Program-made: the position numbers and the translations under genes
Part shown: positions 1-6,297 of the stretch, piece after piece
Layout of the letters: every line of letters starts with the position of its first letter
Position numbering within the stretch: the first letter of the stretch is position 1
The notes under the pieces: model-generated
What the model saw: the letters and a program-made list of their open reading frames with translations, nothing else
The model's database searches: none
Told to the model about the DNA's origin: nothing
Origin: an uncultured Bacilli bacterium
Lineage (GTDB): Bacteria > Bacillota_I > Bacilli_A > RF39 > UBA660
Direction: 5' to 3'
Assembly: GCA_947623845.1 (NCBI GenBank)
Contig: CANQHM010000024.1
Coordinates: forward strand, 1 to 16,999
Length of the DNA: 16,999 nt

Positions 1-29
1 AGAACGGGAATAATAATTTTTTTCTTCAT
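1..29 (-). CDS. 5' end of an unidentified gene running off the left edge
   Basis: Nine complete codons of a minus-strand gene are visible, beginning M-K-K-K-I-I-I-P-V. An AGGTGAGG ribosome binding site (33-40) lies three bases before the ATG, and a good promoter stands further upstream (47-75). A lysine cluster followed by a hydrophobic stretch would suit a signal peptide or an N-terminal membrane segment, but too little is present to name a product. Confidence 0.5.
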
Positions 30-46
30 ATTCCTCACCTATTTTT

Positions 47-75
47 ATTATAAATGATTTATATTTTTTAGTAAA
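47..75 (-). promoter_or_regulatory. Sigma-A-type promoter of the left-edge gene
   Basis: Minus strand TTTACT (75-70), a 17-base spacer, and TATAAT (52-47), followed by the ribosome binding site and ATG at 29. The surrounding ATCTTTAC block resembles the one at the toxin promoter (470-478), so this stretch may share ancestry with the toxin locus. Confidence 0.55.
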
Positions 76-123
76 GATAAAAACTTGTTTTTTGATGGTC
101 TTTAATAGTTTAAAAAATATTAG

Positions 124-153
124 TTGCATTTTTTGTAAATTTGTGTATATAAT
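124..153 (+). promoter_or_regulatory. Promoter of the antitoxin RNA (copy 1)
   Basis: Plus strand TTGCAT (124-129), an 18-base spacer, and a perfect TATAAT (148-153), with a predicted start near G161. It aligns with the promoter at 508-536; both share the spacer sequence TTTTTTGTAAATT. Confidence 0.55.
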
Positions 154-159
154 ATATGT

Positions 160-246
160 AGGAACAAGAAAAGAGATACCATTTGCTAATGTGGTGCTCA
201 TTTCCAAATCCTTTGGTTTTGCACCCTTTAGTTAGGGTGTTTTATT
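160..246 (+). ncRNA. Putative type I antitoxin RNA overlapping the toxin mRNA 3' part
   Basis: A plus-strand transcript of about 85 nt is predicted from the TATAAT at 148-153 to the hairpin and T-run at 221-247. It would be antisense to the last five or so codons and stop of the minus-strand toxin gene (232-309) and to its 3' untranslated region. It contains AAGAGATACCATT (171-183), a second hairpin GGTGC(193-197)/GCACC(221-225) enclosing CCAAA/TTTGG (204-216), and a terminator. The GGTGC/GCACC pairing and the terminator hairpin share GCACC, so they compete. Overlap of an antisense RNA with the toxin mRNA 3' end is the arrangement known for txpA/RatA and bsrG/SR4. The exact ends are inferred. 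Confidence 0.55.
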
Positions 247-247
247 T
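221..247 (+). terminator. Terminator of antitoxin RNA copy 1
   Basis: Stem GCACCCT (221-227), loop TTAGTT, AGGGTGT (234-240), followed by TTTATTT. On the minus strand no T-run follows, so it should not terminate the toxin mRNA. The toxin stop codon lies inside this hairpin. Confidence 0.6.
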
Positions 248-309
248 CGGTCATTAATAATTCTTGCGATTAACACAAGAATTATTGCGAACATAACGAG
301 TTCGGCCAT
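232..309 (-). CDS. 25-residue membrane peptide, probable type I toxin
   Basis: The peptide starts M-A-E-L-V-M-F-A-I-I-L-V and ends in the polar tail N-D-R-N-K-T-P. A single hydrophobic segment covers residues 4-18. This is the build of small Firmicutes type I toxins (Fst/holin-like toxin types), which insert in the cytoplasmic membrane. AAGAGGGGGG is a very strong ribosome binding site seven bases before the ATG. It has a promoter (446-475), a structured leader of about 130 nt, and an antisense RNA overlapping its end (160-246). Assignment rests on architecture; I cannot match it to a named family by sequence. It could also be an ordinary small membrane peptide, but the antisense RNA and mRNA end-pairing argue for a toxin. 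Confidence 0.65.
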   Translation of the reverse strand: MAELVMFAIILVLIARIINDRNKTP

Positions 310-312
310 GAT

Positions 313-369
313 TTAACCCCCCTCTTGTTTTTTTCGAGGAATATGAATCATAAGCAACGCCTCCTCCAT
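313..369 (-). CDS. Possible 18-codon leader ORF in the toxin mRNA
   Basis: This encodes M-E-E-A-L-L-M-I-H-I-P-R-K-K-Q-E-G-G, and its stop TAA ends three bases before the toxin ATG in the same reading frame. The toxin ribosome binding site lies inside its last codons. A possible ribosome binding site (AGGGG) is nine bases upstream of its ATG. Coupled leader ORFs are known in other type I systems (mok in hok/sok), but there is no coding statistic to support so short an ORF. Confidence 0.25.
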   Translation of the reverse strand: MEEALLMIHIPRKKQEGG

Positions 370-388
370 ATCCTTCGTCCCCTGACAT

Positions 389-409
389 CAGTTCTTCGGG
401 CAAGGACTG
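389..409 (-). other. Hairpin in the toxin mRNA leader
   Basis: On the minus strand, CAGTCCTT and AAGAACTG flank a GCCCG loop, giving an 8-position stem with one C-A mismatch. The CCC of the loop could pair with the G-run of the toxin ribosome binding site (317-326). That pairing is an inference. Confidence 0.4.
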
Positions 410-445
410 GAAGATAAAACACCACTAATGGTATCTCTTAAGCAT

Positions 446-475
446 ATTATATTACACTTAAAGCTAACTTGTAAA
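446..475 (-). promoter_or_regulatory. Promoter of the toxin mRNA
   Basis: Minus strand TTTACA (475-470), an 18-base spacer, and a perfect TATAAT (451-446). The predicted first base is A439 or A438, which is exactly the start of the inverted repeat AAGAGATACCATT. Confidence 0.6.
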
Positions 476-507
476 GATAAAATTTTTATTTTTTGTAAAA
501 ATATATA

Positions 508-536
508 TTGATTTTTTGTAAATTATCATATATAAT
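508..536 (+). promoter_or_regulatory. Promoter of the orphan antitoxin-like RNA (copy 2)
   Basis: Plus strand TTGATT (508-513), a 17-base spacer, and TATAAT (531-536), giving a start near G543. It is a better promoter than that of copy 1 and shares TTTTTTGTAAATT in the spacer region. Confidence 0.55.
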
Positions 537-542
537 TATAAA

Positions 543-650
543 GGACCAAGAAAAGAGATAACATTTTCCTATATAGTGCTTATTTTCTAGTCCGTTAAGG
601 TTGTTGCACCCTAGTTAGTAAAAAACCGTTTGATTAAACGGTTTTTTATT
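543..650 (+). ncRNA. Orphan antitoxin-like RNA, second copy without a toxin
   Basis: The transcript aligns with the copy-1 antitoxin: GGACCAAGAAAAGAGATAACATT versus GGAACAAGAAAAGAGATACCATT at the 5' end, then AGTGCTTATTT versus GGTGCTCATTT, then GTTGCACCCTAGTTAG versus TTTGCACCCTTTAGTTAG (the differences are described here in parts). GTGC (576-579) and GCAC (606-609) can still pair. The original terminator arm is lost, but the alaS hairpin (620-647) supplies a new terminator. No toxin-like ORF with a ribosome binding site is present on the opposite strand. It is either a decaying duplicate or a trans-acting RNA. Confidence 0.5.
620..647. terminator. Bidirectional terminator between alaS and the orphan RNA
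   Basis: AAAACCGTTT (622-631), loop GATT, AAACGGTTTT (636-645). It has T-runs in both directions, so it ends alaS on the minus strand (its stop TAA is at 648-646) and the plus-strand RNA. Confidence 0.8.
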
Positions 651-2394
651 CATTAGTAAGTATAGCTTTTATTCTTCTTACACCAGCACTACTTGCTTCT
701 TCTTTAATAATTTTAAATTTGCCTAATTCTTTAGTACTCTTAACATGTGGTCCCCCACATAATTCTTTAGATACCTTACCAATACTATAAACAGTTACGA
801 TATCTGGATACTTATCAATAAACATACATTCTGCTCCTGAATTAATCGCATCTGTTTTATTCATTTCTTCTACTGTAACTGGAAGGTCTTCTTCTATCCA
901 TTTATTAACTAACTTTTCCGTCGCTTCTTTTTCTTCATCCGTTAATTTATGATCACATGAGAAGTCAAAACGCATCCGTTCATCCGTAATATTACTACCC
1001 TTTTGATGAACATCTTTATTAACAACTTCTTTTAAAGCCGCATTAAGTAAATGCGTCGCCGTATGATATCTTGTTTCAATTTCACTATTTCCCGCAAGTC
1101 CCCCTTTAAACTTACCAGCTGAAGCGGTTCTTGATAATTCTTGATGTTCCTTAAACTTTTTATTAAATCCTTCTTCATCAACTTTTAATCCTAACTCACT
1201 TGCCATCTCTACTGTAAGTTCTATAGGAAATCCATAAGTATCATATAAATGGAAAGCCGTTAAGGCATCCACATCTTCACCCTTACTAGCAAACTTATTA
1301 AATTCTTTTAAGCCTTTTTCTAAAGTTCTATTAAACTTAATCTTTTCATTTCTTAAAACTTCTAATACCACATCATAATTATCTTTTAATTCTTGATAAT
1401 AACTACTATATTTATCTAAGATTTTTTTAGCTATTTGTTCATCAAAATCACTATTAATATCAATATTTAACTTTTTAGCATGTCTTATGGCTCTTCTTAT
1501 TAATCTTCTTAAGATATAACCTTGATCGGTATTACTAGGTTTAATCCCCGCATAATCAGCACTAATAAATACCGCAGTTCTTAAGTGATCAGCAATAATC
1601 CGCATACTTTTTTCATTACCTTTATATGGTAAATTAGATATCTTACTAATTAGTTCAATAACATCTTTCCAAATACTAGATTCATAATTATCATTTACCC
1701 CCTCTAATATGGCGGTGGTTCTTTCAACACCCATTCCTGTATCTACATTTTTATTAGGTAATTCACTTATCGTTCCATCCGGATTCTTAACAAATTCCAT
1801 AAAGACATTATTCCAAATTTCCACCCAGTTATCATCTTCTAAGTCAAATTCTTTTGGGGCTTCTTTTTCACTACGATAGTAAAATATTTCGGTATCGGGT
1901 CCACAAGGTCCAGACTCACCCGCAATCCAGAAGTTATCATCTTCCGTTCTTTTAATTCTTTCATCTGGTATCCCTAAACTCCGCCATTTATTATAACTAA
2001 CCTCATCAAATGGTATTAAATCATTTCCTTTAAATATCGTTATCGCTAAACGTTCTAAAGGAATATGTAAAACACTAGTTAAAAACTCAAAACTCCAACT
2101 AATACTTTCTTCTTTAAAGTAATCTCCTAAACTCCAATTACCTAACATTTCAAAAAAAGTATGATGGGTTTTATCTCCTACGGAATCTAAGTCATTAGTT
2201 CTTACACACTTTTGGTAATCGCATAATCTTTTCCCATAAGGATGATGTGCTCCCATTAAATAAGGAATTAATGGTTGCATTCCCGCTGTATTAAATAATA
2301 CCGAAGGATCATTTTCGGGTACGACAGGGGCACTAGGGATTTGTTTATGTCCTTTACTTACAAAGAAATTAATATATAAATCTTTTAAATTCAT
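646..2394 (-). CDS. alaS: Alanyl-tRNA synthetase, short form without C-Ala
   Basis: This enzyme charges tRNA-Ala in the cytoplasm. The class II core is clear: GMQPLIPYLMG (39-48), R65, HHTFFEMLGNWSLGDYF (77-93), SGPCGPDTE (161-169) and motif 3 GMGVER (220-225). The editing domain is intact, with metal ligands HTATH (444-448) and CGGPH (546-550). The protein ends about 30 residues after that, at 582 aa, against about 875 in the usual bacterial enzyme, so the C-terminal oligomerisation/tRNA-binding C-Ala domain is absent. The editing motifs also lie roughly 100 residues earlier than in E. coli AlaRS. Its ATG overlaps the kinase stop codon (ATGA), so it is translationally coupled as the last gene of an operon. 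The reading frame is uninterrupted and is followed at once by a terminator, so this is a short enzyme type and not a broken gene. Confidence 0.95.
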   Translation of the reverse strand: MNLKDLYINFFVSKGHKQIPSAPVVPENDPSVLFNTAGMQPLIPYLMGAHHPYGKRLCDYQKCVRTNDLDSVGDKTHHTFFEMLGNWSLGDYFKEESISWSFEFLTSVLHIPLERLAITIFKGNDLIPFDEVSYNKWRSLGIPDERIKRTEDDNFWIAGESGPCGPDTEIFYYRSEKEAPKEFDLEDDNWVEIWNNVFMEFVKNPDGTISELPNKNVDTGMGVERTTAILEGVNDNYESSIWKDVIELISKISNLPYKGNEKSMRIIADHLRTAVFISADYAGIKPSNTDQGYILRRLIRRAIRHAKKLNIDINSDFDEQIAKKILDKYSSYYQELKDNYDVVLEVLRNEKIKFNRTLEKGLKEFNKFASKGEDVDALTAFHLYDTYGFPIELTVEMASELGLKVDEEGFNKKFKEHQELSRTASAGKFKGGLAGNSEIETRYHTATHLLNAALKEVVNKDVHQKGSNITDERMRFDFSCDHKLTDEEKEATEKLVNKWIEEDLPVTVEEMNKTDAINSGAECMFIDKYPDIVTVYSIGKVSKELCGGPHVKSTKELGKFKIIKEEASSAGVRRIKAILTNE

Positions 2395-2918
2395 TCTATC
2401 TCCTCCAATATATGGGTTACTTCTTTTTCTAAGTTCCCTTCTTTAAAGTTTTCTATAGTATAATCGAACTTATCATAATTATCAAGTTCTATTTCCGTAA
2501 TATGTTCTTGTTCTTCTTTCGTTAATTTCTTATTTAATGGTCCTTTTATATGAATCGCATAACACTTTTCTAATTCCGTTTTAAATGTTCTTACCTCTTC
2601 AATCATTCTTACATCACTTATTACGACATTATCAAAATATCGATCATATATTTCTAGATCTTTAAACATTCTATCAATAAGAAAGTAAGGCCAGTGCATA
2701 TCTTCTCTTATAATACTACCTAAAGTTTGTAAAAATTTTCGTGGTTTTTCTTCGTCTTTCCCGTTCCAACCAGTCATTTCATAAGCATATAGTTTTAAAT
2801 ACTTACTAAAAGAAGTAATCACCGTTGATTCTTCTTTTTTTTGATAATATTCTTTAATAATCTTCGCCGTCCGGTCTTTTCCGGAACCACTTTTACCAGC
2901 AATCAAAAATACTCTCAT
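2391..2918 (-). CDS. P-loop kinase, possibly a deoxynucleoside monophosphate kinase
   Basis: The protein has 175 residues with an N-terminal Walker A, GKSGSGKD (8-15), after a beta strand M-R-V-F-L-I-A. VVISDVRM (about 98-105) would be the Walker B-like strand, where nucleotide kinases of the T4 dNMP kinase/adenylate kinase type have a D-x-R motif. Its size and layout fit a small-molecule (nucleotide) kinase. The substrate cannot be read from sequence. A GAGGTGA ribosome binding site lies just after the transporter stop codon, 11 bases separate the two genes, and its own stop overlaps the alaS start. Nothing else in the operon fixes its role. Confidence 0.6.
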   Translation of the reverse strand: MRVFLIAGKSGSGKDRTAKIIKEYYQKKEESTVITSFSKYLKLYAYEMTGWNGKDEEKPRKFLQTLGSIIREDMHWPYFLIDRMFKDLEIYDRYFDNVVISDVRMIEEVRTFKTELEKCYAIHIKGPLNKKLTKEEQEHITEIELDNYDKFDYTIENFKEGNLEKEVTHILEEIE

Positions 2919-2929
2919 CTATTCACCTC

Positions 2930-4063
2930 TTAGAATAAGTCACTATTAAACCAATCATATTTACTAGCAAAGAAGTGATATATTACTTTACATAGTGCCA
3001 TAGTTGGTGTTGCAAGCACCATTCCTACTATACCAAAGAAATGACCAAATATTAATAATCCTATCATAATCGTAACCGGATGTAGTTGCATTGTTTTACT
3101 CATAACTACTGGTTGTAATACATAGTTTTCTAGTGTTTGGACTACTACCGCTACAATAATTGTTAAAATTCCAATTAAAATACTTTGGGAAAAACCTACC
3201 ACCACGGCAGCGATACCACCGATATATGGTCCAATGAAAGGAATTAAATCGGTTATACCACAAAGAATACCAAATAGTAATGGGGCTTTAAGTCCAACAG
3301 CCATAAATCCTAAAGTATCACAAACCCCAACCATTAAAGCAATAAACAAAGTACCATTAACTACTTTTCTTAATTCTTCGCCAATATTGGTAATTAAAGT
3401 TTTAATTTCAAATTTATGAGTCTTAGGAATAAAACGCATTAAATGATCTGATACTCTATCAAAATCTAATAACATATAAATTCCTATTACTAAAGAAATC
3501 ATTAAAGTACCTAAGCCTGAGAATACATTACCAATCATATTCATAATTAAAGTTGGTAAATTTTGCGTTGTGGTAGAAATAAAGCTTTCTAAGTTACCAA
3601 TTAATGAATCTTCAATATTTTTAATATTAATAAAGTCATATTCATTAAAGTTTTCTAAAAATCTTGATAACCAACTCTCTAAACTATTTAAAATACCTGG
3701 TAACGAATTAATTAATTCATTAATTTGGTCATATACCGTTGGTATTAATAAATAGAAGAATCCTAATAATATTAATAAGAATAATATATAAACTAGAATG
3801 GATGCTAAGCCTCTTTTAATGCCTTTATTTTCTAATTTACATACTAAGGGATTAAACAACCAAGCAATCGCAAATCCAATAAAGAATGGCGTTGCCACTT
3901 TAATTACGGTTATAATAAATTCAAATATCCCCCACTCTTTTACTAGTAATGTTGCTAAGAACACTATGCCTATAATCATTACTACATATAAAATATTTAA
4001 TATTTTTTTAGAGATTTTCACAACCTCATTAATGGTATTAGTATCTAATTCTTTTTTCTTCAT
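2930..4063 (-). CDS. AI-2E family transporter (membrane permease)
   Basis: This is an integral membrane protein of about 377 residues with hydrophobic segments near residues 25-45, 52-75, 90-110, 175-200 and four more in the C-terminal half. The C-terminal signature PLLFGILCGITDLIPFIGPY and the following G-G-I-A-A-V are typical of the AI-2E/PerM family. The region between the first and second membrane clusters (about 110-175) is the usual amphipathic, poorly conserved stretch. Family members export small molecules or exchange ions; the AI-2 name comes from TqsA and says little about the substrate here. I chose the ATG at 4063 over a TTG at 4072, because GGAAAGAG sits nine bases before the ATG but touches the TTG. 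The gene overlaps the end of the upstream NPCBM gene closely and is coupled to it. Confidence 0.85.
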   Translation of the reverse strand: MKKKELDTNTINEVVKISKKILNILYVVMIIGIVFLATLLVKEWGIFEFIITVIKVATPFFIGFAIAWLFNPLVCKLENKGIKRGLASILVYILFLLILLGFFYLLIPTVYDQINELINSLPGILNSLESWLSRFLENFNEYDFINIKNIEDSLIGNLESFISTTTQNLPTLIMNMIGNVFSGLGTLMISLVIGIYMLLDFDRVSDHLMRFIPKTHKFEIKTLITNIGEELRKVVNGTLFIALMVGVCDTLGFMAVGLKAPLLFGILCGITDLIPFIGPYIGGIAAVVVGFSQSILIGILTIIVAVVVQTLENYVLQPVVMSKTMQLHPVTIMIGLLIFGHFFGIVGMVLATPTMALCKVIYHFFASKYDWFNSDLF

Positions 4064-4068
4064 ATAAA

Positions 4069-5394
4069 TCAACTCTTTCCTAATTTAGTATTTCCTATTA
4101 CTAGAAAATCTATATATTCACTTTCATTTTTATTATCTATATTATAATACGCTTCAATCTTTAATTCACTAATATTTTTTAAATCTATCGTTTTCGTAAT
4201 ACTATCACTATTATACGTAAAGTAATCTAGGGTATATACTAACTTATTATCAGTATATATTTTTAAGTAAGCATTTGTTTTATCTTTAACATAATTACTT
4301 AAACTTATTATATCAAAGGTTAAATAACTATATTTTTTATCTAAATTATAGATTAAGGTATTAGTATCTAACTCTTTATATGGTCCTTTTCTTAATACTA
4401 TTGGATCACTTATCTTATTACGATTTTTATCCAGTATTTCTTCGGTATCTAACTTCCACCACCCACTTACTTTGGGGGTTAAGGTTTTTAAACTAACTGG
4501 TAAATACTCTTTTATCTTATCTTCTTCCTCTTTAAAATCTGTAGTATCAATATTATATTCTTTAAAGTACTCTTTTATTTCTTCTAAATAAGTATTTGCT
4601 TCTTCATATTTTTCATTATCTATTAATTCTTTTAAAGCTTCATGATACTCATTTTTTAATAAATTTATATAATTACTTTCTTTGTTCTTAAATGTTTCAC
4701 TTAAACTTAAATCAAACTTACTATTATTTTGATATTTATATAAAATACTTAAAATATTTTTTAAAGTTTCTTCTTTATCTAAAGTAGTTTCTAATTCTTC
4801 TTCATAGGGACTTAATTCTTTTAAAATACTATTTAAATAATTATCTATACAACTATCTATTAATGGTGGTAATAACTTATATGAACTATCTATCTTAATA
4901 ACTTCATTAAACTTGGTATAAGCATTTTCATAGTCATTATTTTGATAATAACTAAATCCCTCTAAATACGTTTCTTTCGATAGGTATAATCTTTCAATCA
5001 AGTCATTATATTCTTTTTCATAAGTTCCTGATACTTTATCTAAAGTATTACTTGTAAATTCTTTAATAACATCTTTAATATTATTATAAGATGCTTCTAA
5101 CTCATCTTTATCATTATAATCTTTATTAAAATTATCAATCCATTTTTTAATATTATCTAATATTAAATTATTAATTTTATTAGTATTAGCTTCATTATGT
5201 TGATATCTTTCTAATAAATTATTAATAGTTGTTATATCTTTAGTTTCGGGGTATTTTCCTAAAGCATTATTAATACTTTTTTGATAATCATAAAATATAC
5301 TATTTTTTAATATTAATAAAATAAATAAGATAATAATTATGATAAAGATTATAGAAATAAGAATTTTTTTTCTTTTATCTAGTTTATTTACCAT
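4069..5394 (-). CDS. Membrane-anchored protein with TPR-like region and NPCBM-like domain
   Basis: The protein has 441 residues. K-R-K-K is followed by one very hydrophobic segment (11-30), and the rest is predicted to lie outside the membrane. Residues about 140-172 (YLEGFSYYQNNDYENAYTKF and following) look like a tetratricopeptide hairpin inside a long charged helical region. Residues about 310-436 resemble the NPCBM/NEW2 galactose-binding-like fold: Y-S-Y-L-T-F-D-I near the start, then LKIYTDNKLVYTLD and LKIEAYYN. Such domains often bind glycans in surface proteins. It is the first gene of the operon leading to alaS, with its own promoter (5416-5440) and an AAGGAAG ribosome binding site seven bases before the ATG. 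Function unknown; a cell-envelope role is inferred. Confidence 0.7.
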   Translation of the reverse strand: MVNKLDKRKKILISIIFIIIIILFILLILKNSIFYDYQKSINNALGKYPETKDITTINNLLERYQHNEANTNKINNLILDNIKKWIDNFNKDYNDKDELEASYNNIKDVIKEFTSNTLDKVSGTYEKEYNDLIERLYLSKETYLEGFSYYQNNDYENAYTKFNEVIKIDSSYKLLPPLIDSCIDNYLNSILKELSPYEEELETTLDKEETLKNILSILYKYQNNSKFDLSLSETFKNKESNYINLLKNEYHEALKELIDNEKYEEANTYLEEIKEYFKEYNIDTTDFKEEEDKIKEYLPVSLKTLTPKVSGWWKLDTEEILDKNRNKISDPIVLRKGPYKELDTNTLIYNLDKKYSYLTFDIISLSNYVKDKTNAYLKIYTDNKLVYTLDYFTYNSDSITKTIDLKNISELKIEAYYNIDNKNESEYIDFLVIGNTKLGKS

Positions 5395-5415
5395 ACTAAT
5401 CTTCCTTACTACTTT

Positions 5416-5440
5416 ATTGTACCATATAATATCATAAAAG
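5416..5440 (-). promoter_or_regulatory. Extended -10 promoter of the NPCBM-transporter-kinase-alaS operon
   Basis: Minus strand TGG-TACAAT (5424-5416) is an extended -10 box. The -35 region is weak (TTACTT, near 5440). It lies directly after the pilin terminator and 22 bases before the ATG. Confidence 0.45.
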
Positions 5441-5443
5441 TAA

Positions 5444-5476
5444 TAAAAAAAGTTAAGACTTTGTCAAATCTTAACT
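5444..5476 (-). terminator. Terminator of the pilin gene
   Basis: AGTTAAGA (5476-5469 on the minus strand) pairs with TCTTAACT (5458-5451), followed by TTTTTTTATT. The stem includes part of the pilin stop codon. Confidence 0.8.
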
Positions 5477-6023
5477 AACTAGTAGGTACTGTATCATTAG
5501 CTGTCGGTATTGCAGATGGTGAAGCACCTGAACAATCATTAAATCTACTATCTTTACTTATATCAATGTATACAGGATCCCAAGCATCACTTGATGTATA
5601 TGAATATAATAAGCCATAAGCTGTAAATTGGCCATTTGTGAAATATATTCTATACGTTGCTGACCCGCCATTTACTGGTACGAATACTTCATATTTTCCT
5701 TTATAATTAGTATTTTCTGCATCAAATGGTTTAGTTGTATCCCCTTCTTTTGTTAATTCAGCTAATGTTTTACACATATATCTAAATTGATTACCGCTTG
5801 GGCCAAGTGTCTTAATTGATGGGTCATTTTTTAATTGCCGTTTGGTAAATCCTGTTTCAACTAATCTTGCCACCTCATTAACCTCATTCTTAAATGATGA
5901 CTTTTGTGATTGTTCCATAACGTTGATAACTGCTGGCATTGCAAATAAGATAATGATTGCTAAGATAATGATAACTGCTAATAATTCAACTAATGTAAAA
6001 CCCTTTTTATTAAATGATTTCAT
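5475..6023 (-). CDS. Type IV prepilin-like protein
   Basis: The protein has 182 residues with a classical class III signal: K-K-G followed by FTLVELLAVIIILAIIILFA. The prepilin peptidase would cut after G8, leaving an N-methylated Phe and the conserved Glu at mature position 5 (E13). The hydrophobic helix spans 9-31 and runs into an amphipathic helix to about residue 65. C84 and C164 could form a disulfide closing a D-region. The C-terminal 20 residues are Ser/Thr/Pro-rich. It may be a ComGC-like competence pseudopilin or a pilus major subunit. No peptidase, ATPase or platform gene lies beside it, so its assembly system must be elsewhere. An AAGGAGC ribosome binding site, its own promoter and its own terminator make it monocistronic. 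Confidence 0.85.
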   Translation of the reverse strand: MKSFNKKGFTLVELLAVIIILAIIILFAMPAVINVMEQSQKSSFKNEVNEVARLVETGFTKRQLKNDPSIKTLGPSGNQFRYMCKTLAELTKEGDTTKPFDAENTNYKGKYEVFVPVNGGSATYRIYFTNGQFTAYGLLYSYTSSDAWDPVYIDISKDSRFNDCSGASPSAIPTANDTVPTS

Positions 6024-6046
6024 ATTGTATGCTCCTTACAATAATA

Positions 6047-6075
6047 ATTATAAGAGAAAGAAAAGAAAAAATCAA
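6047..6075 (-). promoter_or_regulatory. Promoter of the pilin gene
   Basis: Minus strand TTGATT (6075-6070), a 17-base spacer, and a perfect TATAAT (6052-6047), starting three bases after the ylbE stop codon. The hexamers are identical to those of the orphan RNA promoter at 508-536. Confidence 0.7.
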
Positions 6076-6077
6076 TA

Positions 6078-6296
6078 CTATTTTAAAATATTTAACACAT
6101 TTGAAAGCAAATCGATATTTTCCATGGCATTATTTATTTTATCCGTTGTCCGTAATTTATACTTTGTTTTAATCTCATTTTTAAAAGCTTCATAGTTTTT
6201 AGGACTTCTATTTAAATACTTAATCCACTCACTATTTTCTTTTAAATATTCTAATAATTTATCATTTACTAATTTATCTAACACTTGTTTTTGCAT
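6078..6296 (-). CDS. ylbE: YlbE-like protein
   Basis: This is a small soluble protein of 72 residues. The core LLEYLKENSEWIKYLNRSP (17-35) with the following Y-E-A-F and K-T-K-Y-K matches what I remember of Bacillus YlbE (a W-Y/I-x-x-L-x-R-x-P pattern followed by A-F and a Y-K pair). It directly follows the YlbD-like gene, as in Bacillus, which supports both calls. I chose the ATG at 6296 over the TTG at 6308, because GGAG lies six bases before the ATG and the YlbD stop codon falls between. The function of YlbE is not established. Confidence 0.7.
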   Translation of the reverse strand: MQKQVLDKLVNDKLLEYLKENSEWIKYLNRSPKNYEAFKNEIKTKYKLRTTDKINNAMENIDLLSNVLNILK

Positions 6297-6297
6297 C

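Larger units (their letters stand above)
171..439. repeat. 13-bp inverted repeat pairing the two ends of the toxin mRNA
   Basis: AAGAGATACCATT at 171-183 is perfectly inverted at 427-439. In the minus-strand toxin mRNA the 439-427 arm is the predicted 5' terminus (six bases after the TATAAT) and the 183-171 arm lies in the 3' untranslated region, so the two would pair. Just inside the arms, GTGGTG is also shared (421-426 region and 191-196), separated from the arm by a few extra bases on one side. Direct consequence: the toxin mRNA and the antitoxin RNA begin with near-identical sequence. Confidence 0.75.

Noticed and set aside
254..388. A 44-codon minus-strand frame starting M-S-G-D-E-G-Y-G-G-G, overlapping the toxin gene in another frame.
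   Set aside because: The Gly/Tyr-rich start recalls small YjcZ-type peptides, but there is no ribosome binding site and the rest is an out-of-frame reading of the toxin gene.
2391..2394. Possible frameshift linking the kinase to alaS.
   Set aside because: The ATGA overlap is ordinary translational coupling; both proteins are complete.
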